Assembly: GCA_038247465.1 (NCBI GenBank) | Contig: JBBRUV010000127.1 | Coordinates: 1-12,056 of the forward strand | Source of the DNA: JBBRNH01 sp038247465 | GTDB lineage: Bacteria; Bacteroidota; Bacteroidia; Cytophagales; Spirosomataceae | Length of the DNA: 12,056 bases | Direction of reading: 5' to 3' | Part shown: piece by piece, positions 1 to 7,035 of the stretch | Layout of the letters: each line of letters opens with the position of its first letter | How positions within the stretch are numbered: the stretch's first letter is position 1 | Position numbers and translations under genes: made by a program | The notes under the pieces: model-generated | Seen by the model: the letters and a program-made list of their open reading frames with translations, nothing else | Told to the model about the DNA's origin: nothing | Database searches by the model: none

Positions 1-1
1 C

Positions 2-412
2 GTAGCCGAGTTGATGCCGGAAAGCAACTATGCCTACAAACCCGTGCCGGAAGAATTCAGCTTTGCCGAACAGCAAATGCACATCGCAGGCAATTTGTAT
101 GCTTTGTCGGCCAGGCTGATTCGTGGGGTGGAGCCGCCTTTTAGCGGCAAGCAATTGATGGAGAAAGTCAAGCAGGGTTCCTCCAAGAAAGAATTGATCG
201 AGACACTTGGCAAAGCCTTTGATTACGCCGAAGAAACCTTTGCCCAGATGACCGCCCAAACGCTGGCCGAAGAAATAGATTATTGGGGTGGACATTCGGC
301 CAAGCGAAAAATTGTGTTGCTTCTCAACGATCACCAAACCCACCACCGCGCCCAAATGATTGTTTATCTGCGACTGAACGGCATTAAGCCACCAGCGTAT
401 ATTGGTTGGTAA
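2..412 (+). CDS. DinB-like four-helix metal-binding protein, 5' partial
   Basis: The reading frame is open to the left edge (V-A-E-L-M-P-E-S before the first internal Met), so the N-terminus lies outside the window. The visible part is about 136 residues, and probably only a short stretch is missing. It fits the DinB/YfiT-like superfamily, small soluble four-helix bundles that bind a divalent metal through three histidines. Counted from the TTG codon at 11, the candidate ligands are His24 in E-Q-Q-M-H-I-A-G-N and the pair His108 and His112 in H-Q-T-H-H-R-A-Q. The C-terminus M-I-V-Y-L-R-L-N-G-I-K-P-P is the usual end of DinB proteins (Y-L-R-x-x-G-I-x-P-P). Family roles range from thiol-dependent S-transferases to damage-induced proteins of unknown activity, so no substrate can be named. 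It converges on the nitrilase gene with a 37-base gap in which I see no hairpin terminator. Confidence 0.85.
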   Translation, partial: VAELMPESNYAYKPVPEEFSFAEQQMHIAGNLYALSARLIRGVEPPFSGKQLMEKVKQGSSKKELIETLGKAFDYAEETFAQMTAQTLAEEIDYWGGHSAKRKIVLLLNDHQTHHRAQMIVYLRLNGIKPPAYIGW

Positions 413-449
413 GTTTTTGTCCGAAATAATCTCGCCAACGCCTTCCAAC

Positions 450-1400
450 CTATTCGCTAAACCGCACCAGCGTTTGCCGTTCCCGATTGACCGACAATGA
501 AAACACGTCGGGACGGGCGTAATGCCCCGACGGATCAAAGTTTTGCCGTTCTTTTCGCACGTCGTTCAGGTCAATCGTGGCCGAAACAACGGCTTCCCGG
601 TTCACAATTGGCTCAATCAGCCAGCTTCCGTCGGGTGCGGCCAAGCACGAGCCACCATCGGCCAGCACATCGGGCGCGTTTTGCCGGATCAAGTCATGGT
701 GCGGCACCGTGTCGGGAATATCGGTTTTCCGCATCAGGCCCGATACCGACAGCACGTACATCCGGTTTTCGAGGGCAATGTGCCGGGTCAGGTCAATGGT
801 GTTGCGGACATTGCCCGGCCAAACGGCCACGTGCAGGTTCTCGCCCTGGGCATAAAGTGCGGTACGGGCCAATGGCATCCAGTTTTCCCAGCAGTTCAGC
901 CCGCCCACCGTAAACGGCCCCAGTTCATGCACCCGCAGCCCGTTACCATCGCCAATGCTCCAGGCTAATCGTTCTTCGTAGGTTGGCATGAGTTTTCGAT
1001 GCACCGACTGCACAATGCCACTCTGGGCGATATACACCAGACTGCAATAAATGCTGTGCCCGGCGCGGTCGGCGGCTCGTTCGGCACAGCCTAAATAAAC
1101 CGCTATTTGGTGTTCGCGGGCGAGGGTACAAATCGGGCCTAAATCACCCGCGTCGCTGCTGACGGCTTCGGCTAAATAGTGGGCAAAAATAGACTTTTGT
1201 AGGGGCGAGTTAAACCGCGCCCCATCGGTCAAATCGAGCCAGAACGGATAGCCGGGCAGGAGTGTCTCGCCAAAGCAGACTAATTGAGCGCGTTTGGTAG
1301 CGGCTTCGCGTATCGCATCGGCTATTTTTTTTAGGGTTGCCTGCTTATCGAGCCAAACAGGGGCAATTTGAGCGAGGGCAACGGTAAGTGTCTCGGGCAT
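450..1400 (-). CDS. Nitrilase-type carbon-nitrogen hydrolase
   Basis: A 316-residue cytosolic enzyme of the C-N hydrolase superfamily, nitrilase branch, which hydrolyses nitriles or amides through a covalent thioimidate/acyl intermediate. The Glu-Lys-Cys triad is complete: Glu45 in F-G-E-T-L-L-P-G-Y-P-F-W, Lys136 in H-R-K-L-M-P-T-Y-E-E-R, and Cys170 in G-G-L-N-C-W-E-N-W-M-P-L. The second conserved Glu falls in Y-E-E-R (142-143). The P-G-Y-P-F-W and C-W-E-N-x-M-P-L forms are those of true nitrilases rather than of the NAD synthase or beta-ureidopropionase branches. Length agrees with the family (310-360). The ATG at 1400 lies 4 bases after the GH130 stop codon, so cotranscription with GH130 is likely. 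The natural nitrile substrate cannot be told from sequence. There is no signal peptide. Confidence 0.92.
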   Translation of the reverse strand: MPETLTVALAQIAPVWLDKQATLKKIADAIREAATKRAQLVCFGETLLPGYPFWLDLTDGARFNSPLQKSIFAHYLAEAVSSDAGDLGPICTLAREHQIAVYLGCAERAADRAGHSIYCSLVYIAQSGIVQSVHRKLMPTYEERLAWSIGDGNGLRVHELGPFTVGGLNCWENWMPLARTALYAQGENLHVAVWPGNVRNTIDLTRHIALENRMYVLSVSGLMRKTDIPDTVPHHDLIRQNAPDVLADGGSCLAAPDGSWLIEPIVNREAVVSATIDLNDVRKERQNFDPSGHYARPDVFSLSVNRERQTLVRFSE

Positions 1401-1404
1401 AATA

Positions 1405-2484
1405 TCAGGCTATTGTTTGTGATCCCTGTAAACGGCTTAATTCGGCCAGGCCCACGCCCGAGTCTGCCGCGCCATAATACACGAAAATCCGGCCTGCGTT
1501 GGGGTGGCCCTCCGGGAACCGCACCCAGCCATTCGAGAACACCACATTCGGAAAGAATCCTTCGCGCTCCCAGGTTAGGTCGGGCGTGAGCAGGGGTTTG
1601 TCAGAGCGGGCCAGCACGCGGGTCGGGTCGGCGGTGTCGAGCAGGGCCAAAGCCAGGGCGTATTCATTATTGTCGTTTGCCCCGTGATACAGCACCAGCC
1701 AGCCCTCGTCGGTCAGCAACGGCTCCGGCCCCACCCCGATTTTCTGGCCTTCCCAGTCAAAACCGGGTTCAGTATGGCCGCGCCCGCCAAACAGGAACTG
1801 GTGGTTGCCCCAATGTACGCCATCGGGCGAATCGGCGAGCCAGACCGAAGGCTTGCCAATGTCCGAGACCATCGGGCGGTGCAGGAGTTGATACGCGCCG
1901 TTGATTGTTGCGGGAAAGAACGCCACGTCTTTGTTGGGCGGGGGCAAGATCAGTCCCACTTTCACAACGTGCTTAAAATCAGTTGTTTTGGCTAATCCAA
2001 CTGCCGGGCCGTGTTCAGAAACGGCGGTGTAGGTGATCCAATACGTGCCGTTGAGGCAGGTAATGCGGGCATCTTCAATACCGTAGGATTCATCCATCCG
2101 GTCGGGAAACAGAAACGGCGCGTCGTCAATGGTGAAGTTGATTCCGTCGTGGCTGCGGGCAAGCCGGAGATGGCTCAACGAGGTCAGATACGCCCGGCCA
2201 TCGTGCTTGAACACGCGGGAATCATAGGCGTAAGCGGGTTCGGCAAAGACCTTAACCGTCAGGGTCAGAACGCCGTTTTGGGGCAGCAACAACGGCACCC
2301 GAACCACACCCGGTTTGGGTGCCGGAGCCTCGGCCACGCGAAGCAGCAGCAACACCTCGCCCCTAAAAAAACAGGCTGCGGGATTAAACGCACCCAGAAC
2401 GGAGAATCCCGGCGAAAACGGTTTTACATCGGCAGTGGTCAGAATTGGGTGGTCAGACAGGCGATTCAGGGCGTAGTTGAGCAT
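1405..2484 (-). CDS. GH130 family mannoside phosphorylase or mannosidase
   Basis: A 359-residue protein with the five-bladed propeller motifs of glycoside hydrolase family 130. Motifs in order: G-A-F-N-P-A (31-36), D-S-R-V-F (88-92), G-I-E-D-A-R-I-T (135-142), K-D-V-A-F-F-P (185-191), H-R-P (202-204), K-I-G-V-G-P-E-P-L-L-T-D-E-G-W-L-V-L-Y-H-G (248-268) and the terminal V-Y-Y-G-A-A-D-S-G-V-G-L-A (335-347). Asp138 of E-D-A-R is the candidate catalytic acid by comparison with the family. Family members phosphorolyse or hydrolyse beta-mannosidic bonds (mannosyl-glucose, beta-1,4- or beta-1,2-mannooligosaccharides). His202-Arg203 is a candidate phosphate contact and would favour a phosphorylase, but the subfamily cannot be fixed by eye. 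There is no signal peptide, so it is probably cytoplasmic. It sits between the membrane-protein gene (67 bases upstream) and the nitrilase gene (4 bases downstream). No -7 element is visible in the 67-base gap. Confidence 0.9.
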   Translation of the reverse strand: MLNYALNRLSDHPILTTADVKPFSPGFSVLGAFNPAACFFRGEVLLLLRVAEAPAPKPGVVRVPLLLPQNGVLTLTVKVFAEPAYAYDSRVFKHDGRAYLTSLSHLRLARSHDGINFTIDDAPFLFPDRMDESYGIEDARITCLNGTYWITYTAVSEHGPAVGLAKTTDFKHVVKVGLILPPPNKDVAFFPATINGAYQLLHRPMVSDIGKPSVWLADSPDGVHWGNHQFLFGGRGHTEPGFDWEGQKIGVGPEPLLTDEGWLVLYHGANDNNEYALALALLDTADPTRVLARSDKPLLTPDLTWEREGFFPNVVFSNGWVRFPEGHPNAGRIFVYYGAADSGVGLAELSRLQGSQTIA

Positions 2485-2551
2485 TTTGAGCGAAACGTTA
2501 GGTTCGTGTCATTAACCGTTTCGATGGTGAAGTAGTTATGGCTGGCTTACC

Positions 2552-3943
2552 TCATTTATCCGGTACGTACCAGAATGGAATTGTTGTTATTTCCTGGGGT
2601 TTGGTCAGGGAGTCTGACATGAGACTGACACGGATTGTGTTTTTGCCGAGTTTGAAATTACCGGGGATCAGCACCGTTTGCCAGCCGCGCTGTTGTAGTT
2701 GGCCTCGTTGCGCGAACAACAAATCCGGGCGAAGATACACCGAGTCATTAACCGTGATCTGCATCATGTCGCTCAGTTGCCCATTACTCCAGTCCGCAAA
2801 CCGCCGACGTAATTCCGTTCTGGACAGCGTGTCGCTCCAGACAGGCTCCGGGGCCATTTTCGTCAGGAGCGTATCTAAGGCTTTGGGGTAAGCCACGAAG
2901 AGTCGGACAAATGGTTCGCGAATCACGTCAGACTGAATAGTCGCGGCAGCAACATACTCACCCTCAGGCCGTTGGTCGTCGTAGGCGTTTGGATTGCTAA
3001 ACAGACTATCAATCCGGGCTGTGTATAAATGCCGTTGGTTGAAAAGCGATACACGTTGGTCACCCCGCGATATATTAGCCACCATCTCAACCATAATTAC
3101 CATGATGAAAACGACAAAAAATACCCCCATTGCCCGTAAGATTTTCCCGAAAGGAAGGTGACTATAGAACGTGTTGACGATGAATGCAAAGGGTTTGTAC
3201 ATTCCCCAATATCCCAACCTGGTAATGGACGAGAGTTGGTAGTGCAGTTTCTCGCCGGTTGGGTGCGCTTTGACCTTGGGCAAACTCAGTACAATGCTGG
3301 CAGTCAAGTATAATCCACCGAGTACATTGGCGGCAAGTTCTATACTATGCCAGATTTCAGCCGGAATCATTGGCTTCAATACGGAAGAAACCAGCAGAAT
3401 GATGAGGTAGAAAAAGGCCGTTACAATCAAAAATATAACAAACAGAAAGGCAACGGCAAAAATGATGTTGCACCGCTGATCGAGCCGCAGAATATACCGG
3501 TCGAGTGGCCCCAGGTCAGTAGCCACCCGTTTCTGGGCGTAGGGGGTCGAGAAGGGAATCCGGTTGTAGTGAATGCCGGTTGGGTACACGGCGAGCAAGC
3601 CAACCAGCCCAACCCAAAACGCCCGCATCACAAAATTGGTCAGGAAGGCGAAAAACAGCACGTAACACATTCCCTTCATCAGGCTGTAGGCCAGCAACGG
3701 AAACACTGCCTGCACACCGGCCATCTGTGTCATGAAATTATACCGGAAATAATCGAACACTTGGTCGAGCAGGTCGGGTATTTGTAAAACGGCAAACAGA
3801 GCCGCGCCCGAAATAACCAGTTCGAGGTTCCAGCTTTGAGCAGTTAGCTCACGCAATTTTTCCTGTTGATCGGGCGCAAGTGTTGGTTGGGCAATGGTAA
3901 GTTCGTCCGTAAAGTCCGGGGAAGATATGTCTGTCGATTTCAT
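2552..3943 (-). CDS. Multi-pass membrane protein of unknown function
   Basis: I do not recognise the family. I chose the ATG at 3943 (463 residues, M-K-S-T-D-I-S-S); the frame stays open up to a TTG at 3979, which adds an unremarkable dozen residues. In the ATG numbering a soluble N-terminus of about 38 residues is followed by hydrophobic segments near 40-57, 82-120 (probably two passes), 159-190 (one long or two short passes), 204-222 and 272-290. A hydrophilic C-terminal domain of about 170 residues follows. That domain ends in short beta-like stretches (K-N-T-I-R-V-S-L; T-T-I-P-F-W-Y-V-P-D-K), which could be an extracytoplasmic beta-sandwich. The loop after the second segment group (Y-P-T-G-I-H-Y-N-R-I-P-F-S) is notably polar and aromatic. 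It is the first gene of the minus-strand cluster with GH130 and nitrilase, which hints at a shared role but proves nothing. The start is divergent from the small acidic-protein gene. Confidence 0.8.
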   Translation of the reverse strand: MKSTDISSPDFTDELTIAQPTLAPDQQEKLRELTAQSWNLELVISGAALFAVLQIPDLLDQVFDYFRYNFMTQMAGVQAVFPLLAYSLMKGMCYVLFFAFLTNFVMRAFWVGLVGLLAVYPTGIHYNRIPFSTPYAQKRVATDLGPLDRYILRLDQRCNIIFAVAFLFVIFLIVTAFFYLIILLVSSVLKPMIPAEIWHSIELAANVLGGLYLTASIVLSLPKVKAHPTGEKLHYQLSSITRLGYWGMYKPFAFIVNTFYSHLPFGKILRAMGVFFVVFIMVIMVEMVANISRGDQRVSLFNQRHLYTARIDSLFSNPNAYDDQRPEGEYVAAATIQSDVIREPFVRLFVAYPKALDTLLTKMAPEPVWSDTLSRTELRRRFADWSNGQLSDMMQITVNDSVYLRPDLLFAQRGQLQQRGWQTVLIPGNFKLGKNTIRVSLMSDSLTKPQEITTIPFWYVPDK

Positions 3944-4148
3944 TTTTCGGTTGCAAATACTTACCCGCAAAATAGACAAAATTCCCTTCCCAGATCAGCT
4001 TTAGATTCACCAGCTTCTCAGACCCCGTAGTAGATTCGGCTGTTGAATTACTGGTGAAAAGAGCGTGCCTGTTAGCCCATTGGCTCAATTCCCGAAAGCG
4101 AAGACCCTTGTTTTGTGTTATGCCCGTGACAATTCATCAATAAAAACT
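3944..4148. other. Divergent intergenic region between membrane protein and small acidic ORF
   Basis: 205 bases separate the two divergent starts, so promoters for both strands should be here, but none matches TAnnTTTG exactly. On the plus strand the closest is TTGTTTTG at 4108-4115 (one mismatch), about 33 bases before the ATG at 4149. On the minus strand CTATTTTG (complement of 3968-3975) and AGTATTTG (complement of 3951-3958) are near misses. An 8-base inverted repeat, TTCACCAG at 4006-4013 and CTGGTGAA at 4051-4058, encloses 37 bases and could be an operator. It is short enough to be chance. No RNA gene is recognisable. Confidence 0.35.
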
Positions 4149-4400
4149 ATGACAACACAACCAACTGTTACCGGCATCGGCCCCGCTGAACTGCTTATGA
4201 TGAACCCCGCGCAAGGCCCCGACCGGGGTGGTGCCGACTATGACGACACCGGCTCCGGGGCTACCAGTGGCTACGGCGACGAACTCGCCAAAGACCTTGA
4301 CCCGCAGCCAGCCCAACCCGACGAGACAGATTCTGAGGATATAAGCCAGGAACTAAACGAAAACGTGAAAGACGATTTAGACGATGATGCCCTCAACTAA
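4149..4400 (+). CDS. Small acidic, probably disordered protein
   Basis: An 83-residue ORF with no family I recognise. I start it at ATG 4149, which opens with M-T-T-Q-P-T-V-T-G. The frame is open upstream to a GTG at 4065, but that would add 28 residues across the intergenic region. The product has 21 Asp/Glu against 3 Lys/Arg, many Gly/Pro, and no signal peptide or membrane segment, so it is likely soluble and unstructured. The only mildly hydrophobic patch is G-I-G-P-A-E-L-L-M-M-N-P (9-20), a possible short binding helix. The acidic tail ends K-D-D-L-D-D-D-A-L-N. The next small ORF begins inside its last codons (17-base overlap), suggesting coupled translation. Composition like this is seen in stress or partner-binding small proteins, but that is only an analogy. 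Confidence 0.55.
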   Translation: MTTQPTVTGIGPAELLMMNPAQGPDRGGADYDDTGSGATSGYGDELAKDLDPQPAQPDETDSEDISQELNENVKDDLDDDALN

Positions 4401-4578
4401 CCAGCCGATGCAACCCAGCGAAGACAGTCTCGAAAACAAGCAGCAAACCACTCCCGAAAACCCCGGCGGCACGGCCCCTGATTCAGAAACGCAGTCGTCG
4501 GCAGCGAGCAGCGCGGGCAACCGGACCACCGACGAAGGGTCGTCGGCTCCCGAAGACCCGGCAGAAGGAGCTGCGTAG
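4384..4578 (+). CDS. Small Ser/Thr/Pro/Glu-rich hypothetical protein
   Basis: A 64-residue ORF that begins at tandem ATG codons (4384 and 4387) inside the end of the preceding acidic ORF, in a different frame. It has no recognisable domain, signal peptide or membrane helix. It is made almost wholly of Ser, Thr, Pro, Glu, Gln, Ala and Gly with only one Lys and one Arg, which points to an intrinsically disordered chain. The overlap with the upstream ORF and the matching bias toward acidic residues suggest the two are made together. The low-complexity composition also makes it possible that this frame is open by chance. Supporting a real gene are the overlapping start, the plus-strand context between two plus-strand genes, and a normal stop 63 bases before the next gene. 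Confidence 0.45.
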   Translation: MMPSTNQPMQPSEDSLENKQQTTPENPGGTAPDSETQSSAASSAGNRTTDEGSSAPEDPAEGAA

Positions 4579-4641
4579 GGAGAAAACCAGTGCCGGACGC
4601 TTTTTTGGTGAAAATCGTCAAATCCCTAAATCCATCCGGTT

Positions 4642-5259
4642 ATGATTCTCTGGCTTTTTCTTATCAACCCGTTTCTCATGTTGTTTGCCCCGACTCTGCC
4701 CGCCCGTTCGCTCTTTGATGGGCGCACGTTTGGCGGCTGGGAAGGCGATACGGCCACAACCTGGCGCATCGAAGCGGGGGCGCTGGTGGGTGGCTCAACG
4801 GAGCGGTTTACCAAAAACAACGATTTTCTCTGTACTAAACGGGCCTACGGCAACTTTGACCTGGTGGCGGAAGTTAAACTTGAAGGCACCGGATTTGTGA
4901 ACGCCGGTATCCAGTTTCGCAGCCAACGCGCTAAAGACCCGGCCTACGAAATGGTTGGTTATCAGGCTGATATGGGCGGAAACTACTGGGGCTGTCTTTA
5001 CGACGAGTCACGCCGGAACCGGGTTCTGACCGGGCCGGATTCTACGGCACTGCAACAGATTGTGAAACCCAACGCCTGGAATAAATACCGGGTGCGGAGC
5101 GAAGGCCCACGAATCCGGCTGTACCTCAACGGGCAACTCACTGCCGACTATACCGAAACAGATTCGACGCTGCCGGAAACGGGTATCATCGGCCTTCAAA
5201 TTCACGGTGGCGGCAAAGCGCAGGCTTCTTACCGCAACATCAGAATCACCGAATTATAA
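4642..5259 (+). CDS. Secreted DUF1080 (3-keto-disaccharide hydrolase-type) protein
   Basis: A 205-residue protein with one DUF1080 domain, a concanavalin-like beta-sandwich now often annotated as 3-keto-glycoside hydrolase. Residues 1-21 are a hydrophobic signal sequence (M-I-L-W-L-F-L-I-N-P-F-L-M-L-F-A), with possible cleavage near L-P-A. The domain starts at L-F-D-G-R-T-F-G-G-W (24-33). It continues with N-D-F-L-C-T-K-R-A-Y-G-N-F (60-72), G-F-V-N-A-G-I-Q-F-R-S (84-94), E-M-V-G-Y-Q-A-D-M-G (103-112), Y-W-G-C-L-Y-D-E-S-R-R-N (115-126) and G-I-I-G-L-Q-I-H-G-G-G (181-191), all hallmark family stretches. Length equals a single-domain member. It likely acts in the periplasm or on the surface on oxidised glycosides. 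The gene follows the two small ORFs by 63 bases, and its TAA abuts the menF stop codon with no spacer. Confidence 0.9.
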   Translation: MILWLFLINPFLMLFAPTLPARSLFDGRTFGGWEGDTATTWRIEAGALVGGSTERFTKNNDFLCTKRAYGNFDLVAEVKLEGTGFVNAGIQFRSQRAKDPAYEMVGYQADMGGNYWGCLYDESRRNRVLTGPDSTALQQIVKPNAWNKYRVRSEGPRIRLYLNGQLTADYTETDSTLPETGIIGLQIHGGGKAQASYRNIRITEL

Positions 5260-6501
5260 CTACACCCCGATCACGGACAGCAGCGTCTGGCATTTCATCT
5301 CGGTTTCGAGCCACTCGCGGGCCGGGTCAGAATCTTCGGTCAGGCCTGCCCCGGCATACAGTGTGGCGATTTTTCCTTCCAGTTTCAGGCAGCGGATGTG
5401 CACAAACAGGTGGCTTTCGTAGTTGATATTGACCGGGCCGAGAAACCCGGCGAATAACTCGCGGGCGTGGGTTTCGTGTTGCCGGATAAAGTCAAACGCT
5501 GGTCGGCGGGGCATTCCACAGACTGCCGATGTGGGGTGTAACAGCCTGAGCATCACCGTGCCAAGCTGCGGATAGCGCACGGCCTGGGTGTCAACCGTGA
5601 AGTGACTGCCGAGGTGCATCAGATTGCCGGCCACAATCGTTTTGGGACCTTCTTCGAGGTATTCGCGCAGCCGGATTCGCTTAAAACAGCCGATAATATA
5701 GCGGCTGACCAACGCCTGTTCTTCAATTTCTTTCTGCGACCAAAGCGCGTCGGCGGGGCGTTTGCGCTGTCCGTCAGGACGAATGGCTGACTGTGTTCCG
5801 GCCAACGAAATGGTGCGAAAAATCCCGTTCACGTCCACACTAACGAGCCGTTCGGGAGTGGCGCAGAGCCAGGTTTGGGACAGATGCGGCAACCAAACTG
5901 CCGACACAAACGCGGTGGGATAGGTTTGGCAGAGTTTGTCGAACAACTGTACCACGCTTACGTCCTGCTCAAACTGCACCGTTTTGGTACGCGACAGCAC
6001 TACTTTCCGAAACGCACCCTGCTGCATTTGGGTAACGGCTTCGGCCACGTTTCGCTCAAAAAAGGCCTGGGCATCGGCATCGGGTAAAACGGTAGCCGGG
6101 TTGTTGGTTGACACTCGTGGCGGTTGAGCGGCAATCGTGCCAACGGTTTCGGCAAAGACCATTCCTGTTGCTGTTTCGGGCAGGGTTTCCTGCACGATTT
6201 CCCCGCCTGAAAACACAAAACACGCATCGGCCCGCAGAAAAAGCGTTCGGGCGAGGTCGGTGTCTTCATCGTCGAAATTATCGAACGGGCTAACGGCGAA
6301 TCCGGCGGGCAGTTCATCTAAATCTGCTGAAACAGTCGGCAGGTCATCATCAAAACTGACAATCAAGTGTTTATCAGTTTGGCTGGGCAGTCGCCAGAGG
6401 GCTGCGGGGTGGCCAAGTTGCCGGGCTGCTTCCCAGCGAAAACGGGCCGCATTTTGCGTGGCAATGGTGTCAATTGGCTGCAAATCAGGAGTCGCGTACA
6501 T
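5260..6501 (-). CDS. menF: Isochorismate synthase (chorismate-binding family)
   Basis: Converts chorismate to isochorismate, the first committed step of the o-succinylbenzoate menaquinone route, in the cytosol. I start it at ATG 6501 (413 residues). The frame is open to a GTG at 6600, but that would overlap the thioesterase gene and add sequence with no family character. Visible in order are Lys166 in F-R-K-V-V-L-S-R (general base in MenF enzymes), Glu217 in A-T-P-E-R-L-V (general acid position), K-E-I-E-E-Q (257-262), N-L-M-H-L-G-S-H-F (293-301), H-P-T-S-A-V-C-G (322-329), F-A-G-F-L-G (350-355) and the Mg-binding end Y-A-G-A-G-L-T-E-D-S-D-P-x-x-E-W-L-E-T-E-M-K (382-403). The K-V-V-L-S-R and A-G-T-Q forms favour isochorismate synthase over anthranilate synthase. 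It lies 59 bases after the menI-like gene with no promoter seen between. A siderophore role is possible but less likely in this context. Confidence 0.92.
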   Translation of the reverse strand: MYATPDLQPIDTIATQNAARFRWEAARQLGHPAALWRLPSQTDKHLIVSFDDDLPTVSADLDELPAGFAVSPFDNFDDEDTDLARTLFLRADACFVFSGGEIVQETLPETATGMVFAETVGTIAAQPPRVSTNNPATVLPDADAQAFFERNVAEAVTQMQQGAFRKVVLSRTKTVQFEQDVSVVQLFDKLCQTYPTAFVSAVWLPHLSQTWLCATPERLVSVDVNGIFRTISLAGTQSAIRPDGQRKRPADALWSQKEIEEQALVSRYIIGCFKRIRLREYLEEGPKTIVAGNLMHLGSHFTVDTQAVRYPQLGTVMLRLLHPTSAVCGMPRRPAFDFIRQHETHARELFAGFLGPVNINYESHLFVHIRCLKLEGKIATLYAGAGLTEDSDPAREWLETEMKCQTLLSVIGV

Positions 6502-6560
6502 AACCGAACCGCCGTTGGTGGGCGGCTGATTGACTAACAAACGGAGAAGGGATTTTGTGC

Positions 6561-6977
6561 TTAGATAGCCACAATTGCCACTGTTAGTCGGCTGATACAC
6601 ACTAATTTGTTCTGATCGTCAGTCATCCGAATATCCCAGACGTGAGTGGTACGACCAAGATGAATGGCCGTGCAACGTCCCGTAACCCAGCCCGACCGCA
6701 CCGACCGCAGATGATTGGCGTTGATCTCTAAGCCGACTGCCCGTTGTCTGGTAGGGTCGGGGAGGAGCAGAAACGAGGCTGTACTGCCAATACTTTCGGC
6801 CAACACTACGGACGCGCCCCCGTGCAAAATTCCAAACGGTTGGTGGGTGCGCTGGTCAACGGGCATCCGGGCCACTAAGTAGCCATCACCGGCTTCAGTA
6901 AATTCAATGCCCAGTACCTCCAGAATACTGTTTTTGTGGGTGCTGTTCAATTGGGTAATATCAAGATTGGCCTTCAT
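6561..6977 (-). CDS. menI: Hotdog thioesterase, 1,4-dihydroxy-2-naphthoyl-CoA hydrolase
   Basis: A 138-residue single hotdog-fold thioesterase that closely follows the E. coli MenI (YdiI) pattern. It has M-P-V-D-Q-R-T-H-Q-P-F-G-I-L-H-G-G-A-S-V (38-57), V-L-A-E-S-I-G-S (58-65), V-G-L-E-I-N-A-N-H-L-R-S (81-92) and H-L-G-R-T-T-H-V-W (106-114). The catalytic Glu is Glu61. Gln46, His52 and Gly53 line up with the active-site residues of MenI at a constant offset of two. The reaction would be removal of CoA from DHNA-CoA to give DHNA before prenylation in menaquinone synthesis. A general PaaI-like thioesterase is the alternative; the next gene on the strand, menF, supports MenI. The ATG at 6977 lies 29 bases downstream of a -7 element on the minus strand. 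Confidence 0.88.
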   Translation of the reverse strand: MKANLDITQLNSTHKNSILEVLGIEFTEAGDGYLVARMPVDQRTHQPFGILHGGASVVLAESIGSTASFLLLPDPTRQRAVGLEINANHLRSVRSGWVTGRCTAIHLGRTTHVWDIRMTDDQNKLVCISRLTVAIVAI

Positions 6978-6995
6978 TTTCTGGTCAGTTTTAGC

Positions 6996-7003
6996 TACTT
7001 TTG
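6996..7003 (+). promoter_or_regulatory. -7 promoter element for the histidine-phosphatase gene
   Basis: TACTTTTG fits the Bacteroidota -7 consensus TAnnTTTG exactly and lies 32 bases before the TTG start at 7036, predicting a short leader of about 25 bases. The -33 element (TTTG) is not clear; TTTT at 6977-6980 is the nearest T-rich stretch, with a 15-base spacer. Assigned by pattern only. Confidence 0.5.
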
Positions 7004-7006
7004 CGG

Positions 7007-7014
7007 CAAATTTA
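7007..7014 (-). promoter_or_regulatory. -7 promoter element for menI-menF
   Basis: On the minus strand the complement reads TAAATTTG, an exact TAnnTTTG match, 29 bases upstream of the menI ATG. It is followed, like the opposing element, by TTTGC-CGC. Only 3 bases separate it from the plus-strand element at 6996-7003, so the two polymerases would occupy overlapping DNA. No convincing -33 TTTG is seen at the usual distance. Confidence 0.5.
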
Positions 7015-7035
7015 CGCCTGTAAGCAACACGTTTC

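Noticed and set aside
497..968. Long plus-strand frames opposite the nitrilase gene
   Set aside because: Arginine/proline/histidine-rich shadow frames of a clearly recognisable enzyme on the other strand.
2011..2535. 174-residue plus-strand frame opposite GH130
   Set aside because: Antisense shadow with no domain; GH130 motifs occupy the other strand.
3944..3979. TTG start at 3979 for the membrane protein
   Set aside because: An ATG at 3943 follows within the same frame, and the extra dozen residues add nothing recognisable.
4065..4148. GTG start at 4065 for the small acidic protein
   Set aside because: The added 28 residues differ sharply in composition and cover the likely promoter region.
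6502..6600. N-terminal extension of menF from GTG 6600
   Set aside because: It overlaps the thioesterase gene by 40 bases and has no resemblance to the family; ATG 6501 gives a normal length.
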